NCBI GenBank assembly: GCA_023053575.1
Contig: JAKZAP010000009.1
Span: 13,683,869 to 13,747,868, forward strand
Direction of reading: 5' to 3'
DNA: 64,000 bases
DNA from: Branchinecta lynchi
Lineage: Eukaryota; Arthropoda; Branchiopoda; Anostraca; Branchinectidae
Position numbers and translations under genes: made by a program. The notes beneath the pieces are model-generated. The model was given only the letters and a program-made list of their open reading frames with translations, did not search any database and was not told the DNA's origin. Of this stretch, positions 13,601 to 25,600 are shown one piece after another; positions within the stretch are counted from its first letter, which is position 1; every line of letters starts with the position of its first letter.

Positions 13601-16600
13601 CCACAGCTCTGGCGGGCGGACAGCTCCTGAGTCTATGAAAAGGCGTCTCGAGACGAGTCCGAGTCCACCAGCTCTGATTTGAATACACTGAAATATTTTG
13701 ACCCAACTACGGGATTTTTCATTTTTTCATCCGTGGCTCTAGTAATGACGTTCAGAATCTGCGCTGCTTCCACGACAACCCAAAATTCATCAAGACACGT
13801 TGTTTTTTATTTTGAATACCAAATACGAAAAGACCGCATTTGTAGGATTAAAGCCGATTGGTGCCGGACAAACGGAGTAACGCATTTTTATCTCGAGTTC
13901 AGGCCTATCCAAGTGAATACATGATGTATAACTAGACTGTCGGGTCTTAGCCCTTTTCGGCTAAACTTCAAGTTAAGAACACCATGGTTTTGTTTTTGCT
14001 CTTAAAACAGTGAATTAATAAATTAAGTTTCAAGTTTATCATGTTTCGTCCCCTTTTTGACATGAATAATGAAATCGGAATTTTTAGTGCATTCACCTTA
14101 TTCTTCGGCACGTTCAAAGTTCGGCGACATACGAAGTAACTTGTCCCTACTGTACACTAGCCCCGTCTGCATTACAGATGGTATAAAAAGCTATCGTGTT
14201 AGCACACACTCAAGAATTGCGGAACACGATTGCGGGTTTTGAACTGCGCATGAGCTGAGAGACGGAAGTTCTAATGACTAACCGTTCTTGATCCCGCTAA
14301 CCTCTCCCACTGTCCATTAAAATAACTAAGCTGGTCTACCACGAATCCTTGACTTAGGGATACAGTATGCCAATTGCTGGGTGCCCTATCGCAGTAAAAT
14401 ACTGATGACTTGAATGAAGATTAGAAATCAACCGATCAGGATTTATTTGTAGTGTAGTAGGTTAGGGCTAGGAAACCCAGTGGCCCAGCATTTGGCATAA
14501 GTCGATCCAAAAGGATTTGTGTTAGACTGTAAGAGAGATAGCTTAGTCTACTTCATGAACTATCTACAGATAGATTATCCCAGCCAACACCATTACATAG
14601 AAACTTCCACTCGAAACTTCCAGACTGAGGTAAATTTGTGAATGCTCGGGTATCAGAAAATTCTTCAGCAGTAGACGACCTAAAATGAGTTGCTAGTTAA
14701 GTTAATGGACATTACAATAATGGGGTATCGAATCGTCTCTTTTTTCTCGGGGGATCTTGGGACTCTGAGACCCGCTCCTCCCCCCCCCCCATCCACGCAA
14801 ATACTCCACTGCTCTGTAATTTTGGGCGAAGGGCTTTACTTGCATCTGATCACGTTCTCATTAAACCTGGCAAACTAATATACCCTTTTTGGGATCCCAA
14901 AACGTAAGTGGAGGGATACCTATGACATCGCAAAGTTGTCCGTCTGTCCGTCCGTCTTTAAGCACGATAACTATTGAAGGGAATGAGATATTTTGTGAGG
15001 ATTCTTTGGATCAAGTTTTAGGTCAGGTTGGTAGATGGGATCTGTAGCCCTACATTGAGGGGTGAGGGAGGGAGTTCAAATTAAGGGGCAAATTGAATAT
15101 TTTTGAACAGATAATGTGATAGCCGATTATGGGGTAAGAAGGCATGCTGAACACGATGATAAAACTATTTTCTCGCCGGACAAGTAGTTCGTCTGGAATC
15201 CGGCAAAACCCGGAAAAAAATTTAAAATTAAAAGTTTTATTTGACGTTGATTAGATGTTCGATTTTGGGATAAGAAGACATGTTGAATACTTATGTGAAA
15301 GTCGTTTTTTACCCGGACAAGTAGTTCGATCGGAATCCGGCCAAAACCGGAAAATTTGTTAAAAGTAAAAGTTTTATTTGTAGTTGATTAAATATCCGAT
15401 TTAGGGGTAAGAAGAGATGCTGAATCCGCATATGACAGTAATTTTTATCCGGCCATTTAGTTCGCCCGGAATCCGGCTGGAACCGGAAATTTGTTATAAG
15501 TTACACATTCTTTCTTTGCCGGACAAGTAGTTTCGGAATACGGCCGAAACCAGAAAACTGGCAGAAATGATGCAGGAAGTTTTTTGTGAAAATAGATATG
15601 ACTTATATGGGTAAACACACATGCTGAATCTATATCTGAACTTGGTTTTCTCAGATGATTAGCTATTTGGCCTCAATCAATCTTCTATTGTTTTATATTA
15701 AAGATGTTCATGGAGTCAGGCGAAGACAAGACCCAATTGTCTGGATCAAATATTGAATTTTTGGGATCCCATCGAAACCGTTGGTCTTGTTTATGTTGTG
15801 TGTAAACATACAAATCAGCATGTCCTGGTTTCCACATTTAGCAGTGATCCTCAAATATTTTGTTTGTATGCCCATGTGCGCATGATCGATTTTCTCTTGC
15901 TTTCAAAACCACAATCTTCGTCCCTTTTTTCCGGTGGTTAATCTTGATAAAACGCTTACGTTGTTTTTTAGCGTGACCAAACCTTGTTTCCGGACGACTG
16001 GAATAATTATCTCGATTTTGGTATTGGGCCTTACTGACCGTGCACATCCGATAGTAAGAACTCGAACAGTCACAATTGAAAGCGAGTCCAGTTTCTGCGT
16101 TAATTTGTGAATGGGTAGATTGTAGCCTACTCGACGAAAACGGAAAGGGACAGATAACTTCATATTGTGGGGTATCGGACTTTTGACTCTTAGAGTTTAA
16201 CTGAAAAGCCAACTTACTTTTGTATCATTTAGCTAAATACACTGCATTTTTTGGATTGTGTTAAGGGATTTTCAAACACCGGTGTTTGCCACAAGTTCCT
16301 TTTTCCAACTTGAGCGGCTTTGAGCCTGAAGAGGACCCTTGCCAAGAAGGGTGAAATATAGCTCTAATAAAATTCAGCTGACATATCCGTTTTGCACTAT
16401 CAAATAGGATACGCAGTCAACTTGGGCCGAAGGAATATTTAATCACGTTCAAAATATCTACGGTCGTTCTCACAATGCAAATTTCTACTCTGAGTCTATG
16501 ACTGACAAATTGAATCTCAATACATACGCAGCGTTTCAATGGCCAGTGAACAGATTACGGAATGTAGCTCACTGCATGAACACTAATTTTTCGTACATCG

Positions 16601-19600
16601 TTTACGTCGAGCATACATCACAGATACAAGCGCATAGAGCATACAAATCAGACAAGGAAATTCCACTATTTGGGAAAGTCAATTATTCGTGAATAGCGGA
16701 GCAACGAAGTAACGCATTTTCGCCGGGTTTCGAGCTTCTTTAAGTGAATAAGTAATGGGTCACTAGATTGTCCCATCTAAGACCTTTTCAGTTAAACTTT
16801 AAGACCTGAATTATCGATATTTGATAGCTTTTCTAAGCTTGTAAATGATTGGAAAGGTTTTTTCTAGCTCTTTCTTGATTGTGTGGTCATGGTTTTGGAT
16901 AGAACTTGTCAGAAATGAGAAATTGAAGGCTTCAAACCTTTGCCACAAAAGTAATTCTTGCTACCTGTTGGTTGGTTTTTGCACGACACGTCCATAACTG
17001 ATGTCGCCTTCAAACTATCATTTCCAAGGATTTTTTTTTTTTTTTTTTTTACAAAAATGTGATTATACAAACAAGAACGAGTCATATTAGCGTTTCCAGT
17101 AATTTTGCAGGCTCAGAATAGTTACCAAACACCGACTATTTAGTCTAAGTCGAAAGTCCTGGACCTCTCAGTTATTTTGTTATGCACCGTCGATGACCGT
17201 GTAGAAATATCCGTTTTCGTTGGATAGGGTGCAGTCTCTATAGGAGCTTATAGACGATTCTGGCGGTTTGGAAAGTTCCGCTGGCTTATTCGCCAGGTGT
17301 TCTTGCGACTGCGGCTAAAACTCGCTTTGCTTTCCGAGGCTGTTCTGGCGATCCGCTAGTTTGGAATGTGCTGTGGGGAATAAATCCACTCCATATGTGG
17401 AAAATTGATTCGGCAAGCAACGATAAATTGTAAAGGCGTAACCGCTTTCCGCTTCTTCTGGCTCTCGGCGGATTCTCGCTTTCCTTTGTGGAAAACGAAT
17501 CGGTGAGATCGCCAGAGTCGTCCTAATTTGTGTCATGATCATCCGCAATGACAGTAAAGTCCATGGGAATACGCCCTTCCTAAAATCGCAGAAACGAAGT
17601 CCGCTAGATGGCCGGCCGCTGTCAAGAATTTTACAGCTCGCATGCGGGGATCTTGGATCGAATTTGTAAAGAAAAGTCGAAAGTTAACTTATAAAAAGAT
17701 ATACCTGCCAAACAGGAAGTGATTTGGGGGATTGAAATATGTGGTCTTTTGACTCGGGGGAGGATTAACAGGCTGAAGTTTGGTGACTTACATACTTGGG
17801 TCTTTGTCATACTTAATCCGTTCTTGGTTTTAGCGAGCATACGCTAAACTCAGACAATAGCGAGATATTGAATTCATTGCTTGCCTTTTGTCCAAAGCTA
17901 CTTCTCTGCTTTTTCTTTCATTTCTTCTAACTGACGCTTTTCCCTATTTATCATCTTTATCACTTTTGATTGGAGCTCATCCAGATGCGGCAACGATACA
18001 GTTGAAATGCCGTTCTGCTGCGCCAGTCCCATCCCCAGAAAGATGATGCCTGCCGCTAAAATTGCCGCAATCCCAGTAAACGCCACCGGTTTTCCCGGAT
18101 TTGGTCCCGTTGAGGAGTCTTGTCTTCGGAGCACGTCGTAAGCTTTCGCGAGCGTTCCCAAATCCATGTCTTGGTCAACGTGGAAGTCACGGCTACGGGA
18201 GTCTATGTCGGTGACGCGGACGATTCGGTTCCGGTCTAGGGACTCAGATGTTCTTCCGCGGAAATCATGGGCGGCGCTTGTGGGAGAAGGTAGTTGGTTG
18301 ACCAGAGCTTGAAACTGAGGGTTCTTTTTGTAAAGCTCCAGATACTGCTGGATCATTTTTGTGTCTACTTGACTGACATCTTTTGTCTGGAATGGTCTTT
18401 TCGGAGCAAATCCCGGACCATTGTCCAACTTCGGTAAATTCCGCCCGTCTTTGTTACGGTCAAATAGCTTCTGTTGACGTTCGAAAAATCCTGGGGGTGG
18501 TCTTCTTCTTTGGGTCGGTGGAGGTGGCCGTGGACGGGGAGTTGGTAGGATCTGACGACGCGGAGGAAATGGGCGCATGTTAAGAGCGCCCCTCAGATCA
18601 GGGCGTTCTGCGTTTGTAGGCATTCTGTGGTTCGAAAGGCTATCGAATTCTGTTATAGCGGTTTCGTAGTTATCGTCTTCCCGAGTACGTTTGTAACGCT
18701 CTGTTGTGTAGTAGATTTTCGAGTCCTGAGGTTTCGTCCGGCTCCTTTTCAAGCCGTCAGTTTCACGCTGTTTGTTTTCATCCCAACCTTTTGGTCGCAG
18801 TTTCGTGATTTGATCGTTAAAGTAGTCAACGAACTCGTCATCACGCTCAGTCTTAGTCCTGGAAGCCACTCTCCGTCGCGGACTTTTTGTTGTGAATTGT
18901 TCGTAAACCTCAAACACCTTGCTGCCTTGGTTATGCTGATCGATGTAGCTATCGGAAAGATCATCCACCGACTTGTGGTTATTCTCATATGCGTTTCGAT
19001 CTTCTTCGCTCGATTTACGATCCTCTCCGTAGGCCTTCCTTTTGTACGATGGATCTTGGTAAGACTTCCTACCCGGATAGCTTTGCGAGTCGGGCAAGTC
19101 AAAAGTTTCAAATACATTTTCCTTATGATTCTTCGAATGCGGGTCATCGGTCGTTTGTATAAAGTCAATTATCTTGTGAACGTCGTCGAGGGTTGAGGTC
19201 GGTGCGGCTTGTTGGGTTTTGAGGACGTTATAATAGTTCATCCATAGTTGGCCGTTAATTTCCGTTGAGAGTAGGATGAAGAAGAACGCGGACCAAACGG
19301 AGCAGACCATGATCTGAAAGTAAAATTGAGTGTTGAAGCTGTTTCTTTATTTTGATGTTTTTATGGCACTTGCCCTTCGTCCAAGTGCCATATAGCGATT
19401 GTAATTTCTGTCCGTCAGTCGGTCTGTCGGTCCCGGTTTGCTAGTTCGGGCACTTCCAGATAAGCTAGGACGATGCAACTTGGCAGGAATATGAGGGATA
19501 GGACCAGGTTAAATTAGAAATAGTCACTTTCCTGATGCGACCATCTGGAGGGGAGTGGAGGGAGGGGAAATCCGGAAAAATTAGGAAAAATGAGATATTT

Positions 19601-22600
19601 TTAGCTTACGAACGGGTGATCGGATCTTAATGAAACTTGATATATGGAAGGACCTCGTGTCTCAGACGCTCCATTTTAAATCCAGACCGGATCCGGTGAC
19701 ATTGGGGGGAGTTGGAGGGGGAAACCGGAAATCTTGGAAAACACTGAGAGTGGAGAGATCCGGATGAAACTTGGTGGAATGAACAAGCACAAGTCCTAGA
19801 TACGTTACTGATATAACCGGAACGGATCCGCTCACTTTGGGGGAGTTGGGGGGGTAGGAGAAGTCCGAAGTTCGAGTATCTCGCGAGTTCGGTGCTTCCT
19901 GAAGTGCTGGGACGATGAAAATTGGCAGGCATGTCAGGGACCAGACCAGATTAAATAGGAAATAGTCACTTCACCGATCCGACGATCTGGGGGGGGGGGG
20001 ATGGGGAAGACAAAATTTGAGGTATTTTTAACTTGCGAACGAGTGATCGGATCTTGATGAAATTTGATATTTAGGATGAACTCGTGTCTCAGACATCCCC
20101 TTTAAATCTGGACCGGATCCGATGCGACTGGGAAGAGTTGGGGAGGGAACCGGAAATCTTGAAAAACGCTTAGAATGGAGGGATCGGGATGAAACTTGGT
20201 GGGAAGAACAAGCAAAAGTCCTAGATACGTCATTGATATAATCGGACCGGATCCGGGCACTGTGGGGGATTTGGGGGGGGGGGGGGTCCGGATTTGTAGC
20301 GATCCTGCGAGTTCGGCATACTTCCTGATGTTCTAGGACGATGAAACTTGGAAGACATGTCAGGGATTCGAACAGATTGACTTGAGAATAGTCGTCTCCC
20401 CGATCCGATCATCGTGGTGGAAGTGGATGGATGGGGAGTCCGGAATCTAATGGCATGTATAACTTTTGAACGGGTGATCGGATTTGAATGAAACTTGTCT
20501 GGTGGAAAGACCTATCGCCTCGGATGTTCAATGTCAAGTCCGGGTCGGGTCCGATACCTGTGGGGGATGGCGGGAGGGGGGGGGAACTCAAGAAACGCAT
20601 AAAGCACAGGGATTGTGACGGAACTTAATGGATAGAACAAGCATTAGGCCTAGGTACGAAATTGACCGAGCCAGATAGTTTCGGGGCTCTGTGGGGGGGA
20701 CTTGGAGGGGTTTCCTGAAATTCGGGTAGTCGCCAGTTGAAATAGTTCCTGATGTACTAAGACATCGAAACTTTGCAGGTATATTAGCGACCCGACTTAA
20801 TTGACTTAAAAACCTGACACAACATACCCCCAGAAACTTCCGTTCCTAGATCCGAGCATTTTGGGGGAAGAGAAATATGGAAATTGACTTCTGCAAATTG
20901 CGAACGAGTGGTCTGATTCGAGTGACACTTAATGGGTGATAAGAATCGATGGCCTTGACATGTAAAACATGCGTTTAAACTGTATGCGACCACGGTTGGG
21001 GGAATTGGGCGGGGGGGGGGGGTGGCTTTTGACATGCACAAAAACCAAACGGATGGACCGAATGAGATGCAAGTTCGACAGTGCCGAGATTATGCGGCCT
21101 ATATTTGTTATTTGTCGTCCGGGCCAGATTCGGCCAAGGTGGGGGGGGGGGTGCAGATAGGCTTTGCTCCAATTTCAGTAAAACTTTATGGACAGGAAGA
21201 GGGAATTAAGAGATACAACATTTATGTTTTCAAGTCCTGTTCAGCCAGAGTGGGGTGAGTTAGAGGGAGATTGCCGGGAACTTTGAGGCTCGCATAGGGG
21301 TCAAACTAGTGCATCAGTTTAAATTAAACATGGAATGTAGAGAGAGCATATACCCTATATGACATATTTTGGGCCCGAACCGGATCCGGCAACGTTAGTG
21401 GGGGGGCGGGGGTACCAGAGTTTTCCCAAAATGCTCAGATTCGAGTGAAACTTGATAGATGGTATAAAAGAAGATGCTTTAAATGATCCCTTTTTGAGTC
21501 CGAACCAGATTCGGCCACGGTAGGGGGAGATATAAGGAGTACCGGAACTCGTGTAGCACGTCTAGGGATCAAACGAGGGGAGTTATTGTGCTGAAACTTG
21601 GAAGTTTTAACAGTCATGTGCATTTGCTACAGATAATCGAGACGATGCCGGAACTGCTCAGAAGTGAGTGAAACTAAATATCCTATTTTTATTTCCGAAC
21701 CGCATTTTTGGATGGCGGGTGTTTTTTGTGACGTTCTCATCTACTTTCTTGTATGCCTACTCGTAAACAAGTGCCATATGAGCTCGTAGCTCTTGTTACT
21801 ACCTGTGACGGATTTGCCAGCAAAGTTAGGAGTCTGAGAATGATTTGTTAAAACAATATTTGCTGGGTATTTAATTTAATGATCTATTGTGGGTAGGATG
21901 ATTTAAAAGGGGGAGAAGGGTTGAGAATTCGGGAGGGGATATGGCCGAGGAGTGTTGATAGAGGGATGTTTGAGGTGTTGACAGATTATTTGAAGAGATT
22001 TGTAATAGTGTGAATAGTAGGTTAGGTATGTAAACGTAATTGTAAATATGTCAATATTTGTTTACCGTGTTGCGTAGGTCACTTCTTATCATTTAGTGCG
22101 GAATTCTGATATTTTTTTCGACGCGTAACTGATATGTTCTTTTTTTTATAACGTTAAAGGAGAACAATTTTTCAACCCTGTTCTAATTTGGTCGCAAGTG
22201 ACTGTAGTATGGTGGAATAAATTGTTTATAAAGCCTCGCCTGAACCGGACTAACAATGAACGTTTAGACTACAGACGTGGGATCAGGTTTTCTCGTCCGG
22301 ATTCTTTGGGTCAAGAGTAAGGTCGAGTTCGTAGATGGGCTTTGTAGCCCTATATTTAGGGTCGGGGGAGGGGGTTTCAAATCAAGGGGCAAAAAAACAT
22401 ATTTTAAAAGCTATTGAGATAGTTGGTGTAGGGGTAAGGAGACATGCTGAATCCGAATATGAAAGTTATTTTCTTGCCGGACAAGTAGTTCACCCGGAAC
22501 CGGGCGAAAACCGGTAGGGACTGCTATATTTCGGCTATAGCAGTCCCTACCCCTTGATTTTCAAACCAGTATAGCGCGTGGATGACGACATTCATTTGTT

Positions 22601-25600
22601 TATTCTATGGACGTTGGAGAGATCTAGTATAATCGAAGGTCGAAGGGGTTGATCTATAATGTTCAAACTAGGAAATATGTTGTTCAAGCGAAGATGTTCT
22701 TCAGTGAGGATTCAGTGGTAAAGTACAGGTCAAGTTCGTAGATGGGTCCTTTAGTCCTATCTTTAGAGGCAGAGGAGGGGTTTCGAATTTACGGTAAAAC
22801 GTGTATGTTTTATAAGCTGATAAGATATTCATTGAGGGGGTAAGGAGGTCCGCTGATTTTATATCTGAACTAAGTTTTCTTGCTGGACAAATGGTTCAAC
22901 ACGAATTCGGCTGAAACTGGAAATTTGGTTGAAGCTCAAAGTTGTTTCTGAAATCGGTTAGAGATTCGGTATCAGGGCAAGGAGACAGACTGAATCCATT
23001 TTTTTATTTTAACGTACATATATTCAAGGAATCTGACGAAGACTGAGTGGCGAAGACATGACCCAATTGTTTGAATCAAATGTTGGATTTCTGGGATCCC
23101 ATCGAAACCTTTGGTCTTGTTGTTAGCACCATCTGTTTGACAGAGCCGAAAACATGAGCAGCCTAGCGTCTAATAAGACATTAAAATAGACGTCTAATTG
23201 TTGTCTCATCAGTTTTCGTCATGGGTGAAGTAATACTACCTATCATGACACTTGTGTGTCGCAGGCAGCGAACAATTTGTGTGTATGTCGCAATATGTGT
23301 AATTGTGATATAACGCTACAAAGATTCTGGAATTTGTTGAATATTTTGTGAAATTGCCTGGGCACGCTAAATTTGCATTCTTCTTCTTCTTTACACAGGC
23401 TTCGGAATTCCTTAAGCCCGTTGAAAATCTACCCAACACAACATGTAGCCAGACGGTGATGTACCTCAGCAGTCTAGGGACCTACACCCCCTCCCAAATT
23501 GTGCCTTTGTTAAAAACATAAGAAAAAATACTCAAAACTCACAAGATGGAAAAAATGGGCTTAAAGCTATCCATGTCTTTTATTATTGACTTGCAAATGA
23601 AGTGTTGGGAGGGCTTTAGACGCTAATGTCGAACCAGTATAACCCCTAACCATGAATAGATTCGTGTTTGTCGATATGAAAACTGAGGTGATAGAATACA
23701 TTTGGCTGGGTGGCAAAGAAAAGACTATGATTCAAATTCAAATTCAAATATTTTATTGACCTCCAAGATCGGAGAGTATAAAGTAAAGTAAATACTTACA
23801 AATTGGCCCAACATGTAATACTACTAAAAAACAATCCGGCCAAAGCATACTAAAAATACAAAAAAATAACATTATACTCACGCGTAAAACTATAGTAACT
23901 CTTTGACCGCTAAATATAGGTTATGAGTAAGAGAAGACATTTTCGACAGAAATTTTTGTTGCTTTTTTCGCATAATTTGAAGTGGATCTTTCGAATGGTA
24001 CAAATTTGTAGCAGACAAAGTAGAATGGAATTTTGAAAGTCTACACAAAAATTTACCAAAATTAAAAAAAGTAGTTTTAATATGCGCAATATTAGAATTA
24101 GAAAAATAAGGAAGCCAACTAGAAAATAAAAGGACTTGAGGCAGAGCAACCGTATCATATGATCTCGGCAAAGGGAAACTGATGGCCCATAAGGAATTCC
24201 TATATAAAATGACTTATGACCTATGTAATGACCTATGTAATAAGATGACCTATATAAAATGACATAGGTTATATAAAAATCGTACCTATGTTATTTCCAG
24301 CTTTCAGTTAGTTCTTGTCACATTTCACCTAGTCATTAAGCTTAATATCGTACTATCCGGTTAGTGTTGCACTACTGATCGCTTTGAGCCTGGGTATCTT
24401 CGTCAATGTAACGGTCCCGTAAAAAAAAACTCACATATGGATAATGAGCGTAGGACCCGAGATTGTGTGCTGATTTTCGGGCAGAAAACGAAAGTTTTAA
24501 ATTCCTTGGTCTATTTTCGATTTTTTTTTTCAACGGGCTGACATGAGAGTAAGGCATGTAAGTTATGTCCTTTCACAAACGTTTGAGGTTTTTCAGCAAT
24601 TCTTAGCAGGAGACTCTCCGCACAGTCTTTCTATATTTTTAGACCTATAGATATTAAGACTTAAAGATCAAAATACAGAAAAAATACTATTTTTCTTTTT
24701 GAAACCAACCCCTTCTCTGTATATCGTGCTACCACATTTTTTTTCAAAGAAGTGTCGTAAATGCTGACAAAAACGGACATAGCGCTAACCCCTTCGCTCA
24801 CACCTGAATGTGGTTTGGCGACGCCGGGATTCTTAATTTCCTTCTATAAGCATAATGCAGTATCATTGAATGCCAGCAATGTAAAATCTGAGATTTGAAA
24901 ATGTCACCATTAGCAAGTTCATCCTTGCCAATATTTTCAGTGTTTTATTCCATTTTTGGGATCCCAAAACGTAAATGGAGGGATACCTATGACATCGCAA
25001 AAGTTGTCCGTCTGTCCGTCCGTCCGTCTGTAAGCACGATAACTCTCGAAGAGAATGAGATATTTTGATGAAACTTGGTGTGAGGATTCGTTGGGTCGTC
25101 GGACCGGTCAAGTTCGTAGATGGGCTTTGTAGCCCTACATTTAGGGGTGGGGGAGGGGGTTCAAATTAAGGTGCAAACAAAATGTTTTGAAACAGCTAAT
25201 TTGATAGTCGATTATGGGGTAAGAAGACATGCTGAGGACGATGGTGAAAACCATTTTCTCGACGGACAAGTAGTTCGCCCGGAATCCGGCCCAAACCGGA
25301 AAGTTTGTTAAAATTAAAAGTTTTATTTGGAGTTGATTAGATGTTCGATTTAGGGCAAGAAGACAAGCTGAAGACTTATGTGAACAAATTTTCTACCTGG
25401 ACATGTAGTTCCCCCCGAATCCGGCCAAAACCGGAACATTGTTAGAAGCTTAATTTTATTTCTAGTTGATTAGACAACCGATTTAAGGGTAAGAAGAGAT
25501 GCTGAATCCGTGTTTGACAATCATATTTTACCCGGAAATATAGTTCGACCGGAATCCGGCTGGAGTCGGAAAATTTGTCACAAGTTAAATTTTTATTTGA

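Noticed and set aside
17599..17611. Second CTCF-like match (CCGCTAGATGGCC)
   Set aside because: Two mismatches to the consensus and no promoter nearby; too weak to list.
18627..19196. 189-codon plus-strand frame
   Set aside because: Shadow of the nested minus-strand gene; its hydrophobic residues come from reading the other strand of Lys/Arg/Asp codons.
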